NCBI RefSeq assembly: GCF_949987535.1
Contig: NC_080074.1
Span: 37,059,641 to 37,123,640 of the forward strand
Reading direction: 5' to 3'
Source of the DNA: Balaenoptera acutorostrata
Taxonomy: Eukaryota > Chordata > Mammalia > Artiodactyla > Balaenopteridae
DNA length: 64,000 nt
Part shown: piece after piece, positions 47,001 to 56,661 of the stretch
Numbering within the stretch: the first letter of the stretch is position 1
How the letters are laid out: the number at the start of each line of letters is the position of its first letter
Notes under the pieces: generated by a model
The model's input: only the letters and a program-made list of their open reading frames with translations
Database searches by the model: none
What the model was told of the DNA's origin: nothing
Position numbers and translations under genes: made by a program

Positions 47001-48800
47001 TCCTCTTGTGACCACCTCCCCTTCCAGGGTCTTGGAAGATTACACTCTATCCACTCTACAATCATGCCACTCTTATTCATTTATTCAGTATATATCATTG
47101 GGAATTAGAGTGATCCCTAGCATGGATTAACAAATCTCAATACATGTGTTGGCAAAATGAAGGGACTAATGAGGACATGAGAATCAGGCTAGGGAAACAG
47201 AAATATTAAAAAGTCAGGCACCCTGTATACCTTTCACTTATACAGTACTATATGTCATTATATCTAAATAAAACTGGGGGGAAATAAATGACCTATGCCC
47301 AGCCCTTATGTAACTTAACAAGGGAGATGCAAAAGGAGGGTACAGGGATAGTTATCAAGATACTGAAATGCCATATACTAAAGATATAAAAAGATAAGTT
47401 AAGACTTAGTCCCTGTCCCATGTCCAGGGTCAAAAGATAGATTTATGTCTGCCATTAAATCTAAAATGTGCTATTATAGAGATACTGAAACCAGTGCCAT
47501 GGAAGTACAGAGAAAGGAAAAATCATTGCTTGAAAGACTCAGGCAAGACTTCACAGAGGAAATAAAATTTGAACAGGTAGAGAGAGGAAAGGGACATTTT
47601 TGTCAGAGAAATAAAAAAGTATTTGATCTATGGAATTTGTCAGAGCATTCTGGGAAATTCCAAATCTTTTTGAACTTTTCTAAATACTATAAGTACTACA
47701 AATTCTTAAAGAAAATTTTGTACAAAAATGCTCGAGTGAATCATTCCACTGGCTATAATAAAAGCACCAATAATCAATTTTTTGTCTAATTTGTCTCAGA
47801 AAAATATAATTCTTTATATGAAGTCCTACTCCATAGTCTAAGTCTAATTTTGTTGCACGTCAGTTTTACATATTTTGCCTTTGGTCAGTTTTGATGGAAC
47901 AGTAAAAACACAATTCCATTTCTATTCTTCTTCCCTTGAGAGTAATAGCCAATTCCATTTTATAATATTTTATATTTAAAGCATTCAGAAGTCAAATGTG
48001 TGGTATTTTCTACCTTGCCAATTCCATGTTAAGTCAATGGCATATTACCAGGCCAAGAAACCCAAAATTAGACAAAAGCAATCCACTGGGATCAGAAATT
48101 TGCCAAATCTCATAATTCAAAAAGAGACTGTTAAGGATGGTTGTGGAGTTTTTGGCACTTTGAGTTTAAGCCATTCCATAATAGGATTTGTATTTCATCT
48201 AATCAGCAAGTTGGAAACTACGAAAGTTCTCTTGATGGTGGGGGTGGGGATTAAAATTTGATTGTAATACATGTCTTTCCTTCCCTTCCTTCCATATGTT
48301 TCAGTAAATTAAAACTGCTAAATCTTGTTTTTAAAAATACCTTCTGAAAAATAAAGCAGCCTGTAAAATCATATTTTTGGTACAGGAAACAAATTATTCA
48401 GGCGTGAAAAGAAGAAGGAAAAAAAAATTTAAAAGACACGTAGTTTCTATATCCAAACTAGTGTCACAATCTAGGTATATTCAGAATTAAGTACATTTAA
48501 GCATTCAGGTTTTTTTTTCTAAATGATTTTTTTTGGCAGGGAGGTAAATCAGGCATTTGAAACTTTTAGATTCTTTGAAGGTGGCCACTTCCCAATCTAA
48601 TTAAAAATGTTTCCATTTGAATTCCATAAGGACATCTCAAAGACAGTAGTTGAGGCCAAAGTTATACATGCATTCTATTTTTATATGGAGCTGTGTGAAT
48701 TATCAGCCTATCAGAATAGGAAATGGAACAGGTTTTCATAAGGTAAAATAATTTTTTTCTAACTGATTAAACTAGACATATTATGATCTTATAGATGGCC
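47001..48800. other. Mostly unassigned intronic sequence
   Basis: AGACTCAGGCAAGACTTCAC followed by AGAGGAAATAAAATTTGAAC near 47540 suggests a decayed antisense L2 (about 47270-47610). Otherwise nothing was recognised. The open frame at 47445-47789 has no known similarity. Confidence 0.35.
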
Positions 48801-50860
48801 AAAATGGCAACTTATACCCTCCAATTCTAAGTAATGTTCTTTCCCTTTCTCTGTTCCTTCTTTTTTTGGGCCCCCATATTATTTCATAATTTCTTCTTTC
48901 ATATATTTTTTTCTTCATCTTTATGTTTATGTATGAAAACATTTACTCACCTTTATTTTCTTATCCTTCAAATGAAAATTGTTTTACCATCATTTTTTTT
49001 TTAACTTCTAAAAGCTCTTTCTTGTTTTTTCATTATTTATTTTTTATGGCATCCTGCACTTCACAAAATGCTATATTACCATCTCTAAGGATTTTTTTTT
49101 CTTTTGTTTCCTTCAGTTTCCTTTTGCTAATCATTTGTTTCAGTTCCAATCGTTTACATTTGAGGCTTCCCTAATATGACTGATGATCCTTGGTTGCCCA
49201 TTAAAAAATAAACTTTTTATTTAAAAGTTAATAAAAGCTGAATGAACTCCTTAGGCATAAGTATGCTTTCTAGACTGGAGTCACTTTTGTTTGTCTGGTT
49301 TGGGAGCTAGTCATTTTCAGGGACCTCCAAAGGTAGGTATATGGAAATCTTTCCCCTACAGTGATTCAGTTTCTCCAGATAAGAATGCAACCATTTCTTG
49401 GGAGGTGAGGTGTGTGTATATGTGTTGCTGAGGGGGTATGAACTTTGTGTAGCTTGTGTTCTGCGTGTGGCAGGGGAGCGGTACTGACAATCTGAGTACT
49501 CCACCGGAAGACATTCAATCAATCCTCTTTTCAGTCCCCTCTGCATTCCACCTTTGACTGCGCAAGCTGTTCCTGAGTCACGGAGCTCTCTCACCCAAAT
49601 GCTCCGCCACTGTGAGCATCCGTTCCCCACTTGGAGGTGAGTGCCGGCTTGCTAGCGCTGTGCACATGGGGAGAAACCTGACTGCCGCATATGTAAGTTA
49701 CAACTGATTACCCTATTTCATACTCCTTAACTCACTCTCTTCTATGCCAGCTGCCGCCACGTCTTGAGTCTCTCCAGCTTTCTTCTCATTGTTACCCCGT
49801 TCCAAACTCCCTTTAGATGGTTGTTTACTCTGTTCTAACAAATCAGTTGTAATACCTCTTTCTGCTTTCTGGCTTCCAAAAAATCAGCTTAAATTTCATC
49901 TCCCCTCCCATTCTGATTGTTCCTGTGAGGTTATTCCTTCTCAATAGTTTTATTCAGTAAAAGTTTATTCTGATTTACCCACATAATCACCATTTCTTTG
50001 TTCACCAGTCTTTTTGCTCCCCACTTAGTAACTCCTTCTAGATTTAACTGTGTTCTTTCGAAGGACACCTTCAGTAACGTCTTCAGCTAGAGGTTTTAGT
50101 GGACTGACTTTTAATTTCTTGGCCTAGGAATTCCCTGATCATTCAAGTAAAGTAAATTCAAAACCCAAAGCCTGGTAAAGGGAGGATGATAGTGACAAAT
50201 TCTCTGCAAAGATTTCAGATTCCATGCTGAGATAGACAAACTTTCATGCTGCCCTCTCGTATCACTATGTGAACTTTTTCTACATTATTCTTTCACTGAG
50301 GATATGAACTTTCCTGCTTTATTTAGGCATCTAATTCCTGGCCTTCTGTTGGTCCAAGGTTTTGTCTATTATTCCAACAAGAAGGAAAACAAACAATAAG
50401 CTCCTTCCCATGGGTTGTTGCAACTGGTAAACTATCCCAAATCAGCTGTAGGAACAGCCTACTGTTTACTGTTCTGTTGTTCAGTTATTGCTTCATTTCC
50501 ATCCCTGGGAAATTCTCTTTCTACACCTTGAGCTCAGCCATGCATTAAGAGCATATCTGTTGTAGTTTATTAGGCATATCTAGATGTTTTTTAGTGGGAT
50601 GTTTTCTGGTTACTTAGTCTGCCTATATAATCTCTTTAGTAACATTTTAGTGATATCTTAGAATGGATACATAATACTTTTAAGTGTTTAGCTTATCATC
50701 TTCTGTGGGAAATAAAAATGTTATTATTTTCAAATAATTATAAGACACCCTTCTACAAATTCACTTAGCAATCACTTTCCTGACCATTTGCTCTACGTTT
50801 TGCTAGTGTTCATTTATCTTTAGTAATATTGGAGAGAGATTAAGGGATATAACTAAAATA
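48801..50860. other. C+T-rich, unassigned interspersed-repeat-like sequence
   Basis: Pyrimidine-rich text has the feel of an old transposon read antisense (GACTGATGATCCTTGGTTGC, ATTTTCAGGGACCTCC), but I could not place it in a family. No coding sequence was recognised. Confidence 0.3.
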
Positions 50861-50864
50861 ACAC

Positions 50865-51000
50865 AGATAATAGATTCAGATTAGGATTGAGGCTAGTTGT
50901 ACCATTTATCAGCTGGGTGAAAAGTTACTTAAATATTTTGAACAATCCCCGATTGTATAAAATAAAAACATTAATACTACTTTGAGGCACATAAAATTAC
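50865..51000 (+). repeat. MIR fragment
   Basis: ACCATTTATCAGCTGGGTGA, then TTGTATAAAATAAAAACATT, fits a degraded sense MIR. Confidence 0.5.
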
Positions 51001-51577
51001 AGTTTTTTTAAGTCACAAAGGTAGAATATCAACAATTTCTTATGCTTCAAATAATACCACTTTCACAGAAATGTGGCCAAGAGAGCTTGTCACATAGTGG
51101 GTGGCCAAATGATGGCTCCACTTCTCTTACAGAATGATTTCCAATTAGTAGGAATTCTAGGTGACAGTGATGGACACACGTGCAGTATCTTATATAACGC
51201 TGGCTTTTTGGAAAGAATCAGACTTACTTCCACATTATAGCCAATCTGGGGTTAACACTGGCTTGGAGAACATAGTCTTTATACAAATATTGTTATTCTG
51301 ACAAGTTCATTATATAATCACACATTTGGAGTTCTCCATTTATACATTTCAATTAAGTTACATCAAGGATACATATCATATTTTATCTATGGCAAACCCC
51401 ATAGCCAAAGGAATGCATTTTTCTATATTTTTCTGTACAGAGTTCTAACTTAGTATTATCATCATTAAATCCTAACAATCTGGGTTAACTGGCCAGGAAC
51501 CAGTACCTCAAACCCTATCTGCCTCAGTCTGCACAGGCAGAACCAGTTTCTAAAGGGTGAGAAAGGGAGTTACTCAC

Positions 51578-51699
51578 TGTTAGAGCAAGCAGTTTCCCAT
51601 AGGTGAGATGAGCAGGGATGTGGTCTGTCTTGGATCTCAGTGATTCCATATACCAATGTTCTGCTTCAGGGAGCTTGCTTAGTCGCATGTACGCTTCAC
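51578..51699 (-). CDS. TMTC2: TMTC2 internal coding exon (TPR region)
   Basis: This 122-bp exon is read on the minus strand. It is preceded by a pyrimidine-rich acceptor (TTCTCTTGCCAG) and followed by a consensus donor (GTGAGT at 51572-51577). Two bases complete a split Gly codon, then 40 codons follow, beginning EAYMRLSKLPEAEH and ending HLTYGKLLALT, so it enters in phase 1 and leaves in phase 0. The helix-turn-helix pattern and Ala/Leu/Tyr spacing are those of a tetratricopeptide repeat. I recognise it from memory as the C-terminal TPR region of TMTC2, one of four TMTC proteins that O-mannosylate cadherins in the endoplasmic reticulum; TMTC2 has also been linked to ER calcium handling. The reading frame runs on past both splice sites without coding similarity, so the splice sites set the ends. 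A TMTC paralogue is the main alternative. Confidence 0.82.
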
Positions 51700-51784
51700 C
51701 TGGCAAGAGAATCATGAAAATCAGTATGAGGATACAGTTTTCCAAGAACATTTGCAACAGATCACATCATCATGTTTATATTCC

Positions 51785-51925
51785 ACACATTTTCAGATTC
51801 TGTGGCAAGTACTCTCATCCGTTACCTCATTTGATTCCCCAAAATTCACCATCATGTCTATTTCACAGATGAGAAAACTTGTGTTTGGAGAAATTAAGTG
51901 AAATGCCTAAAAGTCAAAAATGTAG
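51785..51925 (-). repeat. MIR fragment, antisense
   Basis: GGCAAGTACTCTCATCCGTT, TCTATTTCACAGATGAGAAA and AAATTAAGTGAAATGCC follow antisense MIR. Confidence 0.7.
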
Positions 51926-52064
51926 TACATGATAAAGCTTTGATTTTTTTTTTAACTTAGAAACATCTAACTCCCAAGAATATGTGCTTTGTCATCATTT
52001 CTTTTTTTTTTTTTTAAGGTTGGGTCTTTCTTATGTACAATCATTTGTTCTTTTTTATTCACAT

Positions 52065-52215
52065 TCATTCATTCCTTCAGACACGCAAGTATTTATAGAA
52101 TAACTACTAATTGGAGAGTATTATGCAGCACCTAGACAACAGAAGTTCAAGGTCCTGCCCTCTAAGGTTGACAACCTTGTTGAGAAAGTAAGATTAAATG
52201 AAGGAGTTAAAAATA
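52065..52215 (-). repeat. L2 3' end fragment, antisense
   Basis: CATTCATTCCTTCAGACACG, AAGTATTTATAGAATAACTA and CAAGGTCCTGCCCTCTAAGG match the reverse complement of the L2 3' end. The following 52216-53540 shows nothing recognisable. Confidence 0.75.
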
Positions 52216-53554
52216 TTTGGGTTTAAGCATTGGTGCTAGATTTCAGTTTTTTCAGAAATTATTTGCATTTTATATTTTAATAAGTAAATAAAATTTACCT
52301 GTTTCCTTTGGAAGATCCAGTGAATATATGACAGTTACTTAGCATGCCCATCACCATGTGCAAAGCTAGTCTAAGGCCTTTCACCCATCAGCTGTTACTT
52401 TCAAATTACACAAATTTTGCCCACCAAATAGCATTTCACTAACAGCCAAGCAAGAGAAAAAAATTGGAAATAAAGCCAAAAGTGTATCAGTTGCCTGCTT
52501 ATTATCACCCCCCTCTCCCTTCTATGCTCATAGTATGGTAGAATATTCCCCTGATGGTAAAAGTGTATTTTAAGATGATGTGTGTATTTAAGTTAAATAT
52601 TATAGTTATAATAAACACTGCAAATGTTGAAGCTACTTAATTTCTGAGACCAGGCAACAGACTGGTGACCTGCATTATTTTTCAAGCAGACTTTTATAGC
52701 TTAACTAATCATAATTATGATGGCTTTTTCCATTTAGAGGAATAATCAGAGGCTTTTCCTAAATGTGTTACCCACACTGGTTGTACATCTTTGCTTCAAA
52801 GGAAGAGCTAGCTTCCTTTTATTTTAATCAAATTCTTTTTGCATTAGCACAGCATTGTCAATAGAAATATGTCTGATGAATTGAATTGATTTGCGTCTCC
52901 TGACCTTTTGAGTGCCCTTTGCTTGATCGGTTAGTAAAAATATTGGTGACAAATTATATGTAACATGCATAAACATGTAGGTACCACTCACACACATCTA
53001 TGTGTTTCTAGTTCTGAGAAAAGTCAATAAACTATATTATCATAAAAATGACAGCTCGAAAAAAAATGTTTTTCCTAAAGCTTAAAATGTGTTTGTATTT
53101 AAGAAGAATTTGGTTAGATTTAATCAAATGTTCAGGGTGAGATGCAAGAAATCCTGAAGCAAAGACCAAAAACTAGAATAAAATATATAAAACATTCATA
53201 GTTGTTAGGGTGGTAGGATTAGGCATGGATTTAAAAATTTTTTTACATGTTTCTGTGATAATTATATTTTTTAATTATAATATCTCCTAATAAGTGAAAC
53301 CATGTCATACAATTTTCTATTTGCTATGTTGAACTAATAAATATTTCCAAACAAAACAAATAGTAATTTTCCTTAGGGAGAGTGAACCACTTCTTCATAC
53401 TAAAACGATACTAGATATGATTTATATAACAGAAAAGATGCACAATCCTGGATATTAAAAATTGTAAAGCAATTAATGATAAACCAAATCCAACTATTTA
53501 TCTCTAAAAGGGATTCTAAAGCCAGAAGAAAACACATACTAATTTCAGAGTTAG

Positions 53555-55710
53555 GGGGTCTGGGCAAGATGGCGGAAGAGTAAGACGCGGAGATCAACTT
53601 CCTTCCCACAGATACATTAGAAATACATCTACACGCGGAACTGCTCCTACAGAACACCCACTGAACGCTGGCAGAAGACGTCAGACCTCCCAAAAGGCAA
53701 GAAACTCCCCACGTACCTGGGTAGGGCAAAAGAAAAAAGAAATAACAGAGACAAAAGAATAGGGACGGAACCTGCACCAGTGGGAGGGAGCTGTGAAGGA
53801 GGAAAGGTTTCCACACACTAGGAAGCCCCTTCGCGGGTGGAGACTGCGGGTGGCGGAGGGGGGAAGCTTCGGAGCAGCGGAGGAGAGCGCAGCCACAGGG
53901 GTGCGGAGGGCAAAGCGGAGAGACTCCCGCACAGAGGATCGGTGCCGACCAGCACTCACCAGCCCGAGAGGCTTGTCTGCTCACCCGCCGAGGGGGCTGG
54001 GAGCTGAGGCTCGGGCTTCGGTCGGATCGCAGGGAGAGGACTGGGGTCGGCTGCGTAAACACAGCCTGAAGGGGTTAGTGCACCACAGCTAGCCGGGAGG
54101 GAGTGCGGGAAAAAGTCTGCAGCTGCCAAAGAGGCAAGAGACTTTTTCTTGCCTCTGTGTTTCCTGGTGCACGAGGAGAGGGGATTCAGAGCGCCGCTTA
54201 AAGGAGCTCCAGAGACGGGAGCGAGCCGCGGCTATCAGCGCAGACCCCAGAGACAGGCATGAGACGCTAAGGCTTCTGCTGCTGCCACCAAGAAGCCTGT
54301 GTGCAAGCACAGGTCACTCTCCACACCGCCCCTCCCGGTAGCCTGTGCAGCCCGCCACTGCCAGGCTCCCGTGATCCACGGACAACTTTCCCAGGAGAAC
54401 GCACGGCGTGCCTCAGGCTGGTGAACGTCACGCCGGCCTCTGCCGCCGCAGGCTCGCCCCGCCTCCTCCATACCCCTCCCTCCCCCGGCCTGAGTGAGCC
54501 AGAGCCCCTGAAACAGCTGCTCTTTAACCCCGCCCTGTGTGAGCGAAGAACAGACACCCTCCGGTGACCTACACGGCCTACACGCAAAGGCGGGTCCAAA
54601 TCCAAAGCTGAACCCCGGGAGCTGTACAAAGAAAGAAGAGAAAGGGAACTCTCTCCCAGCAGCCTCAGAAGCAGTGGATTAAAGCTCCACAAACAACCTG
54701 ATGTACCTGTATCTGTGGAATACCTGAATAGACAACGAATCATCCCAAATTCAGGAGGTGGACTTTGGGAGCAGGATATATTAATTTTTCCCCTTTTCCT
54801 TTTTTTGTGAGTGTATATGTGTATGCTTCTGGGTGAGATTTTGTCTGTATAGCTTTCCTTTCACCATTTGTCCTAGGGTTCAGACCGTCCGTATTTTTTT
54901 GTTTTTTTTATACTTAAAAAAATTTTTTTTTTCTTAATAATTGTTTTCCTTACTTTTTATTTTAAAAAATTTAAAAATTTTTCTCAATAAATTTTTCTTA
55001 ATTTTTATTTTTAAAAAATTAAATTTTTTTTCTTAATACATTTTTTCTTAATAATTTTTTTCTATTTTTTATTATAAAAAATTAATAAATATATTTCATT
55101 AAATTAAATTTTTTTCCTCAATAATTTTTTTTCTTATATTTTATTATAATAGCTATATTTTATTTTATCGCCTTTCTTTCTCTCTTTCTATTTTTTCTCC
55201 CTTTTATTCTGAGCCGTGTGGATGAAAGGCTCTTGGTGCTCCAGCCAGGCATCAGGGCTGTGCCTCTGAGGTGGGAGAGCCAACTTCAGGACACTGGTCC
55301 ACAAGAGAACTCCCAGCTCCACATAATACCAAACGGCAAAAATCTCTCAGAGATATCCATCTCAACATCAAAACCCAGCTTCACTCAACGACCAGCAAGC
55401 TATAGTGCTGGACACCCTATGCCAAACAACTAGCAAGACAGAAACACAGCCCCATCCATTAGTAGAGAGGCTGCCTAAAATCATAATAAGGCCATAGACA
55501 CCCGAAAACACACCACCAGACGTGGACGTGCCCACCAGAAAGACAAGATACAGCCTCATCCACCAGAACACAGGCACTAGTCCCCTCCACCAGGAAGCCT
55601 ACACAACCCACTGAACCAACCTTAGCCACTGGGGACAGATAACAAAACAACGGGAACTATGAACCTGCAGCCTGTGAAAAGGAGACCCCAAACACAGTAA
55701 GATAAGCAAA
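53555..55710 (+). promoter_or_regulatory. L1 5' UTR / internal promoter
   Basis: The 2,156-bp 5' UTR should carry the internal RNA polymerase II promoter. CAAGATGGC at 53565-53573, eleven bases from the element start, is a YY1-type site in the position where YY1 sets accurate initiation on other mammalian L1s. The first 1.2 kb is GC- and CpG-rich. It is followed by about 400 bp of T/A-rich low-complexity sequence (54780-55200), then by 500 bp leading to ORF1. The length is greater than the human L1 5' UTR (about 0.9 kb). Confidence 0.8.
54267..54743 (-). other. Antisense ORF inside the L1 5' UTR
   Basis: On the minus strand a 158-codon frame opens with a true ATG (CAT at 54741-54743) and ends at 54267, wholly within the GC-rich 5' UTR. 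The predicted protein is Ser/Gly/Arg-rich and has no recognised domain. Primate L1 has a short antisense ORF0 in its 5' UTR; this is in a comparable place but shows no similarity that I can see. GC-rich sequence often has long chance ORFs, so coding status is doubtful. Confidence 0.25.
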
Positions 55711-56547
55711 ATGAGAACACAGAAAAACACACAGCAGATGAAGGAGCAGGGTCAAAACACACCAGACCTAACAAATGAAGAGGAAATAGGCAGTCTACCT
55801 GAAAAAGAAGTCAGAATAATGATAGTAAAGATGATCCAAAATCTTGGAAATAGAATAGACAAAATGCAAGAAACATTTAACAAGGACGTAGAAGAACTAA
55901 AGAGGAACCAAGCAATGATGAAAAACACAATAAATGAAATTAAAAATACTCTAGAAGGGATCAATAGCAGAATAACTGAGGCAGAAGAACGAATAAGTGA
56001 CCTGGAAGATAAAATGGTGGAAATAACTACTGCAGAGCAGAATAAAGAAAAAAGAATGAAAAGAACTGAGGACAGTCTCAGAGACCTCTGGGACAACATT
56101 AAACGCACCAACATTCGAATTATAGGGGTCCCAGAAGAAGAAGAGAAAAAGAAAGGGACTGAGAAAATTTTTGAAGAGATTATAGTTGAAAACTTCCCTA
56201 ATATGGGAAAGGAAATAGTTAATCAAGTCCTGGAAGCACAGAGAGTCCCATACAGGATAAATCCAAGGAGAAACACACCAAGACACATATCAATCAAACT
56301 ATCAAAAATTAAATATAAAGAAAATATATTAAAAGCAGCAAGGGAAGAACAACAAATAACACACAAGGGAATCCCCATACGGTTAACAGCTGATCTTTCA
56401 GCAGAAACTCGGCAAGCCAGAAGGCAGTGGCAGGATATACTTAAAGTGATGAAGGAGAAAAACCTACAACCAAGATTACTCTACCCAGCAAGGATCTCAT
56501 TCAGATTTGATGGAGAAATTAAAACCTTTACAGACAAGCAAAGCTGA
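55711..56547 (+). CDS. L1 ORF1p, RNA-binding chaperone, intact
   Basis: It has 278 codons from an ATG at 55711 to TGA with no internal stop. ORF1p coats L1 RNA as a trimer and is needed for retrotransposition; it acts in cytoplasmic RNP particles. Residues 32-130 form a heptad-patterned coiled coil (RITEAEERISDLEDKMVEI). An RRM-type fold starts near residue 134 (NIRIIGVPEE). The C-terminal domain includes RHISIKLSKIKYKENILKAA and YPARISFRFDGEIKTF. Human ORF1p is 338 aa; this copy is shorter, mainly in the N-terminal and coiled-coil region, but an ATG is present and the ORF looks complete for a cetartiodactyl L1. ORF2 begins 114 bp downstream. Confidence 0.92.
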   Translation: MRTQKNTQQMKEQGQNTPDLTNEEEIGSLPEKEVRIMIVKMIQNLGNRIDKMQETFNKDVEELKRNQAMMKNTINEIKNTLEGINSRITEAEERISDLEDKMVEITTAEQNKEKRMKRTEDSLRDLWDNIKRTNIRIIGVPEEEEKKKGTEKIFEEIIVENFPNMGKEIVNQVLEAQRVPYRINPRRNTPRHISIKLSKIKYKENILKAAREEQQITHKGIPIRLTADLSAETRQARRQWQDILKVMKEKNLQPRLLYPARISFRFDGEIKTFTDKQS

Positions 56548-56661
56548 GAGAGTTCAGCACCACCAAACCAGCTTTACAACAAATGCTAAAGGAACTTCTC
56601 TAGGCAAGAAACACAAGAGAAGGAAAAGACCTACAAAAACAAACCCAAAATAATTAAGAAA

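Larger units (their letters stand above)
19572..51577 (-). other. TMTC2: TMTC2 intron, complete (32,006 bp)
   Basis: This is the interval between the two phase-compatible TMTC2 exons on the minus strand, with GT at its 5' end (51576-51577) and AG at its 3' end (19572-19573). It holds CHR SINEs, L2 and MIR fragments, a nested L1M, a U6 chimera and two stretches that may be conserved noncoding DNA. No other exon with paired splice sites and TMTC-like sequence was seen within it. The large size fits TMTC2, whose introns I recall as long in other mammals. Confidence 0.75.

Noticed and set aside
53400..54062. 220-codon minus-strand open frame crossing the L1 5' boundary into host DNA
   Set aside because: Its first codon is GTG with no ATG in frame before the stop upstream, and the composition follows GC-rich 5' UTR sequence. 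It is kept only as context for the splice-donor finding.
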